The notes under the pieces: generated by a model
Told to the model about the DNA's origin: nothing
Database searches by the model: none
What the model saw: the letters and a program-made list of their open reading frames with translations, nothing else
Position numbers and translations under genes: made by a program
Part shown: piece by piece, positions 38,767-49,759 of the stretch
How positions within the stretch are numbered: position 1 is the first letter of the stretch
Layout of the letters: every line of letters starts with the position of its first letter
Source: Mantis religiosa
Lineage: Eukaryota > Arthropoda > Insecta > Mantodea > Mantidae
Length of the DNA: 64,000 nucleotides
Assembly (NCBI GenBank): GCA_030765055.1
Contig: CM060953.1
Location: 102,386,963 to 102,450,962 of the forward strand
Direction: 5' to 3'

Positions 38767-41646
38767 ACACAATATTTAGAATATTCCATCAAAATTCCCA
38801 GTATCTAAGTAACAAAATGCAGGCACTAGAAATAGTATTAGATGAGATGAGACCACAAGTAGCTGTAATCACTGAACATGGTTTGCAGGATAGTAATAAA
38901 AACCTGTGCAAAATTCCTAAGTTTAAAATGGCTAGTAACTATTGTAGGCAAAAACATAAGGGTGAAGATGTAGCAACATATGTTGAAAATAATGTAAAAT
39001 TCCAAGCTCTGGAATGGGTTATGAAATTAAGTGTTGAAAAGATTATAGAAATGGCTGCAATTAAGGTGTATAATGAGAAGCAAGCCCACATAATTTTAGG
39101 TATATATAGGTCACCAAATACTCCAGTTTCTGAATTCCTAGAGCATCTAGATGGTTCCTTAACAAATTATTGACAAAAGAAAAAAGCTGACTATCTTAAG
39201 TGATATCAACATTAACGGAGATAGCACTAATAGAGATTATTGTAGTTTTATTGATATAAAATCCTATAACCTTAATTATGTAGTAAAAGAACCAACAAGG
39301 GTAACCACACAATCAGCAACTATTATTGACCACATATGAACAAATATAAAGCTAGATTGCTATTCAGTAGGGATACATAATTTCCATCTTTCTGACCACC
39401 ATGCTGTATATATTGAAGTATATGATTCTATTGTGGCTCACAATGAGGACATAAGTTTTGAATTTAGAAATGTCTCAGATGAGAATATAGGTAAACTTAA
39501 TAGCATACTAGAAATGGAAACTTGGTCTAAAGTGTATGCAGAGCAAAGTAGCAATAAAAATGGGAAATATTCATGACAACATTAATCACTTACTTTAACA
39601 GTATCTGCCCTATTAAAAGAAAGACCACCAAAAAGAGATCTGTACAGAAAATTAAATTACCTTAAATTTACATCCTGCGAAATAAAATGAAAGATGCTTA
39701 TGAATTACACAAGATGACAAAAATTGAATGGCACAGGGAACAATATACACAATTAAAAAAGGAGTATCATAGGACATTAATTGATTTAAAATTGCAACAT
39801 TATAAACAAAAGACAAATAACTCCAGCAATATAAACAAAGCAGTATGGAATTTAGTCAAGGATAGAAACACCACACACAGCAATGTCAGTGAAAATATTA
39901 AATTGTTTCATGAAGGTTAACATGTAGATGATCCAAACAAAATAAGCAACTTATTTAACAACTATTTTGCAACCTTGAGAAGTAAGGAGAAGAATATATC
40001 ACACAATAACACAGAAATACAGAATATTTTCGTTAATACCATCTTCATGAATAACACAAACGTAGATGAAATCACAAAAATAATATGCAGTTTTAAAGAA
40101 CAGTCATCTTCAGGGTGGGATGTTATGTCTACTAGAATATTGAAAAAGTGTCAAAATGGGCTCGCAGCTATTTTAGCCCACCTAATAAACTGCTCAATAA
40201 ATGAAGAAATATTTCCAATTTGCTTAAAATTGGGAATCATAAAACCTATCTATAAAAAGGGTAATAGAAATAGTGTTGATAATTATAGGCCAATAACCTT
40301 AACTTCTGTGATTGGAAAAGTTTTTGAAAAGATTTTATTAGTTAGACTGGTTGAATTTCTTAGTAGATACGATGTATTGAATTGCCACCAGCATGGTTTT
40401 TGAAAAGGTATGTCAACAACCACAGCAGTTGCTGATTTTATGCACAAAGTTTCGGAAAATCTAGACAAAGGTTTGAGCACTGCGGGAGTATTCATTGATC
40501 TTTCAAAGGCGTTTGACTGTGTCTCACATCAAATACTGCTTAATAAACTAGAAATGTATGGCATAAGAGGCAAAATGCTAAATATAATTAAGTCTTATCT
40601 AAGTAATAGAAAGTGTTCAACAGAAATCAACCATAAAATAGGTTTAAAAAAAGTAAAGTATGTATCAGAACAAAAAGTAGTAACAACTGGAGTACCTCAA
40701 GGGTCTGTTCTGGGTCCAATTTTGTATCTAATATATGTAAATAATTTACCAAATATAACTACCAATGCTATAGTATCGTATGCAGATGACACCACAATGA
40801 TTTACAGTGAAAAATCTCGTACTCAGTTGGTAACAGAAATTTCACACTCTGTAAAACAGCTAGCAACCTACCTAAGTAGCACAAATTTAGAAGTTAATTC
40901 TAAGAAAAGCAAAATGATCATATTTGAATACCGTAAAGCAAATGTAGTAACTGATGTATACTTTCACAACACTAGAATTGAAAAAGGTGATAACCATAAC
41001 TTCCTAGGGATTCATATAGACAATAGGTTAATTTGGGAAGCTCATATTGACTATGTATGTAAAACAATTAGCTCAATTATTAGCTCAAAAATTAGCTTTA
41101 AGACAATTATCATTGTATTTAGACAAAAACATGTTACAAACTTTATATTTTGGACTCATCTATCCTCACATTTCCTATGGCATAGAATTATGGGGAAGCA
41201 CCTGTAATGCGCACATGAATAGAGTATTAGTGTTACAAAAAAAATGTCGAATGTTGTATCTATAGATTAGCAAGTACTGATTCGTGTAGAAATGTATTTA
41301 GAGATAATATATCAAATTCGGATGTGCGTTTTTGTTGTTGTACTTTACGTGCTCCAACGTTAAGTAATATCGGACGATGAATGGGAAGGTCAACATGAAA
41401 AATTCAATGCCATGGCAGGGATTTGAGCCACGGATCTCCTGGTATGATTACTTTACCAGAGGAAGGGATAACTACCACAGGAAGCATGTAAATCTCAAAT
41501 CCACTTGCAAGGATCCATTAATAAAAGGACAGATATTATACAACAAACTGCCAACAACTGTTAAACAACACAAAGGTAAAAAATTTAAAAAGGAACTGAA
41601 AACATATTTAATTCAGAAATGTATATATAGATTAGATGAATTATAA
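38694..41646 (+). pseudogene. LINE ORF2: endonuclease and reverse transcriptase, multiply broken
   Basis: The endonuclease part reads I-F-H-Q-N-S-Q-Y-L-S-N-K (38780-38815), T-E-H-G-L (38872-38886), G-I-Y-R-S-P (39099-39116), then S-D-I-N-I-N-G-D (39195-39222) and L-S-D-H-H-A-V (39388-39410, the terminal S-D-H motif). RT blocks are Y-R-P-I-T-L-T-S-V-I-G-K (40286-40322), F-I-D-L-S-K-A-F-D (40492-40518), V-P-Q-G-S-V-L-G-P (40692-40720) and Y-A-D-D-T (40780-40794). The C-terminal domain runs to 41646. Stops or shifts occur at about 39170, 39340, 39580, 39920, 40402 (in-frame TGA after H-G-F) and 41070-41120. The active-site residues survive, but the protein cannot be made. Confidence 0.85.
41366..41432. 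repeat. S1-end / S2 fusion fragment inserted in the LINE
   Basis: ATATCGGACGATGAATGGGA (41366-41386 region) is the complement of the S1 body near 13234-13254. It runs after a few bases straight into GTCAACATGAAAAATTCAAT and the S2 B-box complement (GGGATTTGAGCCACGGATC). The LINE coding resumes at about 41460. Confidence 0.6.
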
Positions 41647-41796
41647 TGAATAATTATATAACAAATGTATGTATATATTCAATTTAGTTTAATCTTGTAA
41701 TATTAATGTAACCTATGAACAAATTTATGCATACCCATTGTATTGTAGAATCTGACAATGTCTGAAACTTGTATGAAGTCTATAGACAATAAACAT

Positions 41797-42278
<482 letters not shown>

Positions 42279-42660
42279 TATACACTGTGTAACAGCCCAA
42301 AGCATGCCAAGGAAAGCCAACCTGACTGCAACCCCAATAGAGCAAGGCAGAGGCAGGTTATCATCCAACCAATGGAGAAGGAGTTGTGGTCAGCACCTCG
42401 ACACCCCCAGCTGGAGTGTGGGCTTTCACACACTCCTTATTTTAGTTCAAGTCCTCACATTTGTTAAAATATACTATTTCTAATCAATAAGTTTATATGC
42501 AGCGTTTGCAGTTTCCGAAGCAGTCTTTAATATTTAAGTTGAAATATAAGTTATGTACTTTTGAAAGCACGAAACCCATTTACCCAGTTTGGGGCAAGCA
42601 AAACGTATTAAATGTAATCAAATAGGAACGCTTCCAAACTGAACTGTGTAATCTCAGATT
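42279..42660. other. Unassigned DNA
   Basis: A GC-richer patch (42295-42440: CCCAAAGCATGCCAAGGAAA ... CTGGAGTGTGGGC) sits next to the microsatellite. It looks like repeat sequence but I cannot name it. Confidence 0.35.
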
Positions 42661-42668
42661 TCTGTAAA

Positions 42669-42671
<3 letters not shown>

Positions 42672-42726
<55 letters not shown>

Positions 42727-42747
42727 AAGAGAGAGAGAGAGGGGGGG
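42672..42747. repeat. (GA)n microsatellite
   Basis: AG dinucleotide repeat with one CA interruption and a G7 run at the end, followed by a short TG/CG-alternating stretch (GTGTGCGCGCATGTGTGTG). Confidence 0.95.
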
Positions 42748-43023
42748 TGTATATGTGTGCGCGCATGTGTGTGTAGTGCTCAGAGTTTGATAATAAAATC
42801 ATTCATCCTGCTTCCCAAAATCTGAAGAATAGAAATTTCAGTTAGGTGATCATTTTTATTATCATTTTTACCATGTAAAAGCCACTTTGGGGCTCCAATC
42901 CAAAAGCATAACAGAAACATAAAGCAAAAAATGGGAATAAATTAGCAATAGCTTGGTATTTGAGACACTAACACATCATAAACAGAAATCTGATAATATA
43001 AAGAACATTTCAGGAAAACATAC
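42748..43023. other. AT-rich DNA, nothing recognised
   Basis: No feature that I can support. Confidence 0.4.
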
Positions 43024-43123
43024 CTCTATATTTGGGGAAACTTTTACATTTGGAAAAACAGGAAACATATTTTCAATTTTGCAATCCTGCCAAGTGACAT
43101 GATTAGGCTGAGACTCATACAAC
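43024..43123 (-). CDS. Possible internal exon of unknown gene (weak)
   Basis: On the minus strand an AG at 43124-43125 opens a 100-nt frame of 33 codons: L-Y-E-S-Q-P-N-H-V-T-W-Q-D-C-K-I-E-N-M-F-P-V-F-P. It ends at donor GAG|GTATGT. The upstream tract is not pyrimidine-rich and the frame is short. It is not a segment of nicalin that I recognise. Confidence 0.25.
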
Positions 43124-43719
43124 CTACACCACGGACAGGGTCAACCTCCACAAATCTGCAGGAAGTTACAATTTTAATCCTAAAATATTAAACTTGTTCA
43201 AGTAATTGCCTAGTTTAGTTCCTTAATTTTTCTTACTTTCTTTGTAATCATGCCTTACTTTCATAAGCATCCACATTCCATTATTGTAGAATGCCATATT
43301 TTCAAAAGAAATTCATTTTTGTTTATCTGTTTTTAATGATCAAATGCTTTAACCTTTCACCCAGTCAATGAATATGCATTTTGTTTTTACATTACTCCAC
43401 AAATATTTACTTAAATTAAGACTGAAAATATGTGACAGGGTACAATTTCGCTTCATAAATAGAGAAAACCAAAATAAAAAATTCAAGACTTGAGACTTGA
43501 GAATCATATTGCTTCTCTTGTGCAGCAAAACCTTTTATAACACAGTTTTAAAAGCGTATGAGAGGTCACTCTCCACTAATATCTGTACCTAACTCCCTTT
43601 ATGTAGCACATAAATACTCAATGCAGTATCTTTTACACTGAGGTTTTCAAAATTTTATTTGCTTGAACTTATTGTGTAGGAGTTGGCTTATAAAATATTA
43701 TGCAATAAGTATTATATTG

Positions 43720-44085
43720 GAAAAGATTTTAGAGAAGATGATGGAAATGAAGGCCGAACTGACCTCGGAAATGAAAGCGGCAAATAATAGCCTGGCCGCA
43801 GAACTAACACAAATGAAGACGGCTAACGAATTATCAACGAAAACAGAAGCGGCAAAAAGGCTGGCCGCCAAGCTGGAAGTAATGAAGATGGCTAACGATA
43901 ACCTCACCGAGAAGATGGGAAAAATGAAGGCTGCAAACGAGGCCCTCGCCACCAAATTTGAGGAACAGTTGGTCAAGTGGAACAGCGCGTAGAAGACCTG
44001 GCATACCGTGTTAACGACTTGGAGGGAAACGCCGACACCAACACACAGTCCCTAAATGCCGTCCTGCTCTGGCTCCCAAGCAGGA
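43720..44085 (+). pseudogene. Gag leader fragment of a GC-rich Gypsy element (coiled coil)
   Basis: A repeated pattern M-K-A-[EA]-L/N ... A-A-E-L-T-Q-M-K-T-A-N-E forms a heptad-like coiled coil of about 80 residues (43723-43989). After a one-base shift, V-E-Q-R-V-E-D-L-A-Y-R-V-N-D-L-E-G-N follows (43978-44034). From memory this matches the N-terminus of Gag in the arthropod Gypsy group to which the element at 58.1-62.2 kb belongs. That element lacks precisely this N-terminal part. Codon GC is higher than in the neighbours. No LTR is nearby. Confidence 0.5.
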
Positions 44086-44314
44086 AGGTTGTGCGTGGTG
44101 AAAACTGCGAGGTTTTCTGAGCTTTTGATAGTTTATAGTTTTTATTTTTATAGCCTCTCTTGTTCTAGTGCTTCAGTGGTAGCGTAAGTAACCATCTGAG
44201 TTAAATAAGGTGCATGTTTTAATAATAAGAAGAATAGTGAATTAGATTATTACATTTTGGAGTTGGCATGTTGCTTCCTATTAGTAGAGAGCGTCGTATG
44301 TGATATGTTGATAT

Positions 44315-45481
44315 TTGTTATTAAATCTTTTGAGATTAATAATATTGGCAGATGCTGGTAAGGGTGCAGGGGGCAGTGAATATGAGAGGGAGGAAGTTGT
44401 TTTTGCTCCTAGAAGAAGTTTGGTGAGATCCCTAGTTAGAAGTGGTACATGTGTTATTAATAAGGAATCTGAGAAAGGAAATATAGAGGATTTATATGAT
44501 TATATTGCAGAGATAAGTACCATCATTGGAAAGGAGAAGGTTAGTGCTGAAAATAAGAGCAAGATTTTAATTATTAGCAAAATTTCAAAGAGAATTAGAA
44601 AATGTAAAATTGCAGAAAGAGAAGGTTTCAAGGGAAGTGGAAGTGTATAAGGAATTGTATGAAAAGGAAAGAAATGAAGTTAAGCAATCTTCTGTGTCAT
44701 ATGCACAGGTTGCGTCTTTTTCACAGCCGAAAGAAAAAGATATTCAGTTTCAGAGAAATATGAACAAGAAAACATGTACTCTGTTTATATCGACAAAAAA
44801 TCAGGATGCCAAAGTAGTAAGGAAGATTGTTTCAACAAAATTGAAACCAACAGAAGAAAGAATTAAAATTCAGAGTTTGTGTATGGCTGGAGAAAAGGCT
44901 ATAGTTATTGAAGCAGAATCAGAAGATGCAGAACGTATAATTAAAAGTAAAAATCTGGCTAATCAAGGTATTAAAATTTAAAAAGCTAGGAAACGGAATC
45001 CTTTACTTATTTTATATGACGTAATGAAATGGAGACAGGTAAGTGAAATGAAAGAATATTATATATATATAAACAAAATTTTGAAGAGGTATTGGATAAA
45101 AAGATTTTTGATGAGGGTTTTAATTTTAAGTTCAAAACCGCTCCAATGAAAGAGGAATATGTGCACCATGTGGTGGAGGTTTCATCTCAAGCGAGGAAAT
45201 TAATTATAGCAAAAACAAGGCTCTATATAGGCTTTCAAGCCGTAAACGTAAAAGATTTTATTTCTGTTTCCAAATGTGCTAAGTGTCAGGCTTATGGGCA
45301 TGTGGCCAAATATTGCAATAGAAATCAAGTTTGTGGGCATTGTGGAGAAAAAGATCATGATAGGAAAGATTGCATGAAAAAAGATCAGGATCCTGTATGT
45401 GTGCCATGTATGTTTAGAAAAAGGTGTTCAAGGTTAAGAATAATTGTTCAACATATAAATTATATTGGGAACGTGCCATAA
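44315..45481 (+). pseudogene. R1-clade LINE ORF1 (Gag-like) with zinc knuckles
   Basis: Three frames make up one ORF1: 44345-44650, 44610-44981 and 45092-45481. The middle part has S-V-S-Y-A-Q-V-A (44692-44715) and a nucleic-acid-binding region resembling that of I/R1-type ORF1 (T-L-F-I-S ... I-V-I-E-A). The last part has L-Y-I-G-F-Q-A-V-N-V-K-D-F-I-S-V-S-K-C, then two CCHC knuckles: C-A-K-C-Q-A-Y-G-H-V-A-K-Y-C and C-G-H-C-G-E-K-D-H-D-R-K-D-C (45274-45375). ORF1 protein would coat the LINE RNA. It has frame breaks and runs into the assembly gap. Confidence 0.8.
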
Positions 45482-45529
45482 ACAGGATGTGTTATGATTA
45501 ATTGTGATGAAATAAATATAACAAAGAGC

Positions 45530-46529
45530 NNNNNNNNNNNNNNNNNNNNNNNNNNNNNNNNNNNNNNNNNNNNNNNNNNNNNNNNNNNNNNNNNNNNNNN
45601 NNNNNNNNNNNNNNNNNNNNNNNNNNNNNNNNNNNNNNNNNNNNNNNNNNNNNNNNNNNNNNNNNNNNNNNNNNNNNNNNNNNNNNNNNNNNNNNNNNNN
45701 NNNNNNNNNNNNNNNNNNNNNNNNNNNNNNNNNNNNNNNNNNNNNNNNNNNNNNNNNNNNNNNNNNNNNNNNNNNNNNNNNNNNNNNNNNNNNNNNNNNN
45801 NNNNNNNNNNNNNNNNNNNNNNNNNNNNNNNNNNNNNNNNNNNNNNNNNNNNNNNNNNNNNNNNNNNNNNNNNNNNNNNNNNNNNNNNNNNNNNNNNNNN
45901 NNNNNNNNNNNNNNNNNNNNNNNNNNNNNNNNNNNNNNNNNNNNNNNNNNNNNNNNNNNNNNNNNNNNNNNNNNNNNNNNNNNNNNNNNNNNNNNNNNNN
46001 NNNNNNNNNNNNNNNNNNNNNNNNNNNNNNNNNNNNNNNNNNNNNNNNNNNNNNNNNNNNNNNNNNNNNNNNNNNNNNNNNNNNNNNNNNNNNNNNNNNN
46101 NNNNNNNNNNNNNNNNNNNNNNNNNNNNNNNNNNNNNNNNNNNNNNNNNNNNNNNNNNNNNNNNNNNNNNNNNNNNNNNNNNNNNNNNNNNNNNNNNNNN
46201 NNNNNNNNNNNNNNNNNNNNNNNNNNNNNNNNNNNNNNNNNNNNNNNNNNNNNNNNNNNNNNNNNNNNNNNNNNNNNNNNNNNNNNNNNNNNNNNNNNNN
46301 NNNNNNNNNNNNNNNNNNNNNNNNNNNNNNNNNNNNNNNNNNNNNNNNNNNNNNNNNNNNNNNNNNNNNNNNNNNNNNNNNNNNNNNNNNNNNNNNNNNN
46401 NNNNNNNNNNNNNNNNNNNNNNNNNNNNNNNNNNNNNNNNNNNNNNNNNNNNNNNNNNNNNNNNNNNNNNNNNNNNNNNNNNNNNNNNNNNNNNNNNNNN
46501 NNNNNNNNNNNNNNNNNNNNNNNNNNNNN
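45530..46529. other. Assembly gap, exactly 1000 N
   Basis: A run of 1000 N is a placeholder of conventional size. The 317 bp before it (45213-45529) are repeated immediately after it (46530-46847) with several small indels. Confidence 0.99.
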
Positions 46530-46847
46530 AAACAAGGCTCTATATAGGCTTTCAAGCCGTAAACGTAAAAGATTTTATTTCTGTTTCCAAATGTGCTAAG
46601 TGTCAGGCTTGGGGCATGTGCCCAAATATTGCAATAGAAATCAAGTTTGTGGGCATTGTGGAGAAAAAGATCATGATAGGAAAGATTGCATGAAAAAAAA
46701 AGATCGGATCCTGTATGTGTGCCATGTATGTTTAGAAAAAGGTGTTCAAGGTTAAGATAATTGTTCAACATATAAATTATATTGGAACGTGCCATAAACA
46801 GGATGTGTTATGATTAATTGTGATGAAATAAATATAAAACAAAGAGC
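46530..46847 (+). repeat. Second copy of the sequence left of the gap
   Basis: Repeats 45213-45529 including both zinc-knuckle regions. Differences are mostly one- or two-base indels at short runs, for example around 46610-46625 and the A9 run at 46692. This looks like the unmerged end of the same locus, not a biological duplication. Confidence 0.75.
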
Positions 46848-47000
46848 AAACAATCTAGAAGGAATACACACTAGCAGAATCAAGAGAAATTTAAGAAGAG
46901 TAATAGAACATAAAATGAGTTTGTGAGGTTGGAAACTCAGACAAGCAACAATGTATTATAAGTGGATGATAGCATAATCTTAAGAAGATTCAAGTAGATT
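46848..47000 (+). other. Rest of R1 ORF1/spacer before the purine tract
   Basis: A-rich sequence continuing the R1-like LINE; no intact frame. Confidence 0.4.
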
Positions 47001-47052
47001 TTGATGAAGAAGAAGAAGAGAAGAGGAAGAGGAAGAGGAAGAGGAAAGAGGA

Positions 47053-47109
<57 letters not shown>

Positions 47110-48732
47110 AGAGAAGAAGAAGAAGAGAAGAAGAAGAAGAGAAGAAGAGAAGAAGAGGAGAAAGAATAAGAGGAAGAAGAAGAAGAAGAAGAGAGAAGAA
47201 GAAGAAGAAGAGGAAGAAAAGAAGAAGAAGAAGAAGAAGAAGAAGAAGAAGAAGAAGAAGAAGAAGAAAGAAGAAGAAGAAGAAGACGAAGAAGAAGAAG
47301 AGAAGAGAAGAAGAAGAAGAAGAAGAAGAAGAAGAGAAGAAGAAGAAGAGAAGAAGAAGAAGAAGAAGAAGAAAGAGAAGAAGAAGAAGAAGAAGAAGAA
47401 GAAGAAGAAGAAGAAGAAGAAGAAAGAAGAAGAAGAAGAAGAAGAAGAAGAAGAAGAAGAAGAAGAAGAAGAAGAAGAAGAAGACGAAGAAGAAGAAGAA
47501 GAAGAAGAAGAAGAAGAAGAAGAGAAGAAGAAGAAGAAGAAGAAGAAGAAGAAGAAGAAGAAGAAGAAGAAGAAGAAGAAGAAGAAGAAGAAGAAGAGAA
47601 GAAGAAGAAGAAGAAGAAGAAGAAGAAGAAGAAGAAGAAGAAGAAGAAGAAGAAGAAGAAGAAGAAGAAGAAGAAGAAGAAGAAGAGAAGAAGAAGAAGA
47701 AGAAGAAGAAGAAGAAGAAGAAGAAGAAGAAGAAGAAGAAGAAGAAGAAGAAGAAGAAGAAGAAGAAGAAGAAGAGAAGAAGAGAAGAAGAAGAAGAAGA
47801 AGAAGAAGAAGAAGAAGAAGAAGAAGAAGAAGAAGAAGAAGAAGAAGAAGAAGAAGAAGAAGAAGAAGAAGAAGAAGAAGAAGAAGAAGAAGAAGAAGAA
47901 GAAGAAGAAGAAGAAGAAGAAGAAGAAGAAGAAGAAGAAGAAGAGAAGAAGAAGAAGAAGAAAGAAGAAGAAGAAGAAGAAGAAGAAGAAGAAGAAGAAG
48001 AAGAAGAAGAAGAAGAAGAAGAAGAAGAAGAAGAAGAAGAAGAAGAAGAAGAAGAAGAAGAAGAAGAAGAAGAGAAGAAGAAGAAGAAGAAGAAGAAGAA
48101 GAAGAAGAAGAAGAAGAAGAAGAAGAAGAAGAAGAAGAAGAAGAAGAAGAAGAAGAAGAAGAGAAGAAGAAGAAGAAGAAGAAGAAGAAGAAGAAGAAGA
48201 AGAAGAAGAAGAAGAAGAAGAAGAAGAAGAAGAAGAAGAAGAAGAAGAAGAGAAGAAGAAGAAGAAGAAGAAGAAGAGAAGAGAAGAAGAAGAAGAAGAA
48301 TGAAGAAGAGAAAAGAAGAAGATGAAGAAGAAGAAGAAGAAAGAAGAAGAAGAAGAAGAAGAGGAAGAAAAGAAGAAGAGAAGAAGAAGAAGAAGAAGAA
48401 GAAGAAGAAGGAAGAAGAAGAGAAGAAGAAGAAGAAGAAGAAGAAGAAGAAGAAGAAGAAGAAGAAGAAGAGAAGAGGAAGAAGAGGAAGAGGAGAAGAG
48501 GAAGAGGAAGAGGAAGAGAAGAAGAAGAAGAAGAAGAAGAAGAAGAAGAAGAAGAGAAGAAGAAGAAGAAGAAGAAGAAGAAGAAGAAGAAGAAGAGAAG
48601 AAGAAGAAGAGAAGAAGAAGAAGAAGAAAGAAGAAGAAGAAGAAGAAGAAGAAGAAGAAGAAGAAGAAGAAGAAGAAGAAGACGAAGAAGAAGAAGAAGA
48701 AGAAGAAGAAGAAGAAGAAGAAGAAGAAGAGA
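47001..48732 (+). repeat. (GAA)n homopurine tract, 1.7 kb
   Basis: An almost pure purine strand built of GAA with GAGAA and GAGGA variants. I find only about half a dozen pyrimidines in it, for example T at 47168 and C at 47287 and 48683. It gives apparent reading frames of Lys/Glu/Arg that are not genes. It sits between ORF1 and ORF2 of the R1-like LINE, so it arose within or was inserted into that element. Confidence 0.98.
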
Positions 48733-49070
48733 TATGGATAGATTGGCTATGGAACCGAATGATAAAAATGAAAGTAGAAAAAGTAAAATAGGTTTTTTAA
48801 GATATCTTTGGAGGAGATAATGTACAAAGATATGTATATAAAAGAAATGGAGTGGTAGAAGTAAATCGTATGGTAATGGAGGATATTGGTCATGTTAACA
48901 GCTGTTAATATTGATGATGAAGCAAATCAAGCGAATTTTAATCGGCAAAGGTGGCGAGTTTAATGACATCCCGACACGCGATTTTCAACTCCACCGGAAA
49001 CTGTGTCATCGCCCGTTGCTGCCGCTAATGTTATTTACAATTCACTGGAAATTACAATGCAATTGAGTAG
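48733..49070. other. Unassigned sequence with a GC-rich patch
   Basis: 48950-49025 (GGCGAGTTTAATGACATCCC ... GTTGCTGCCGCTAATG) is GC-rich compared with both sides and may be a small foreign insertion. No frame recognised. Confidence 0.35.
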
Positions 49071-49358
49071 GTTGGAAGAAAAGCAAACTTTATAGCTGAT
49101 TTAAGACATGTAATTAGAAGATTACATCAGAATGAAGATTCAATTATTTTTCCAGTTCCTGATGCAATAGATCGAATAGAGCTACGAGTCCATAATATAA
49201 CTACCGATGCCAATGATTTATTAAAATTATTAGAACAAGTATTTGTTAGAAGGGGTGATAATTTGGATCTAGAGGAAATTTATTTACATTTTATGAGATC
49301 ATATGGATGGATAGCTTTTGATTACAGCAGAAATGGCGAAACCGCTATGTCCATGTGA
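49071..49358 (+). CDS. Open frame of unknown function upstream of R1-like ORF2
   Basis: 96 codons without a stop, starting V-G-R-K-A-N-F-I-A-D-L-R-H-V-I-R-R-L, through D-A-I-D-R-I-E-L-R-V-H-N-I and E-E-I-Y-L-H-F-M-R-S-Y-G-W-I-A-F-D-Y, to TGA. No start codon is needed if it continues from an earlier frame. The same protein seems to go on in other frames: R-Y-V-H-V-R-H-D-G-A-I-Y-P-K at 49340-49380, and K-L-V-A-Y-Y-K-P-S-K-N-V-I-L-A-K at 49575-49625, to L-L-N-A-D-Y-A-F-L-R-F near 49720. It ends just where ORF2 begins. I do not recognise it as an ORF1 domain. Confidence 0.4.
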   Translation, partial: VGRKANFIADLRHVIRRLHQNEDSIIFPVPDAIDRIELRVHNITTDANDLLKLLEQVFVRRGDNLDLEEIYLHFMRSYGWIAFDYSRNGETAMSM

Positions 49359-49759
49359 GACATGATGGTGCAATCTATCCCAAAATTGAAATCCCAAAGC
49401 CTAAGGCCTATAGTTCATAATATTCCTTGTCAATCCAAACTGTCACCTTTCCAATATAAGTTTTATTCCCTTAAAATAAATTCCTATAAATTTGTGTCCA
49501 ATAGCAAAGATGATATTCTGTTTGGTTTAGTGGTCAAAAGCTTACAAGTATAGATAAGGAGGGAAAATGTAAAAAATTAGTAGCATATTATAAGCCATCT
49601 AAAAATGTGATTTTGGCAAAAAGAGTTCATAAATTACGCAGAAGAATTATAGATCAGCAGTCACTAGATGGATCGAAGAAATATTCTCTGCTAAATGCAG
49701 ATTATGCATTTTTAAGGTTTAGAAATGTAAGGTTTAGAAGAGTGCAACTATCAATTTTT

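Noticed and set aside
42672..42802. Ser/Leu-rich minus-strand frame
   Set aside because: Translation of the (GA)n repeat.
45434..46795. Long frames across the N run on both strands
   Set aside because: They exist only because N is read through; no sequence supports them.
47001..48791. 596-codon open frame of Lys/Glu/Arg
   Set aside because: Translation of a GAA microsatellite; no real protein composition and no start context.
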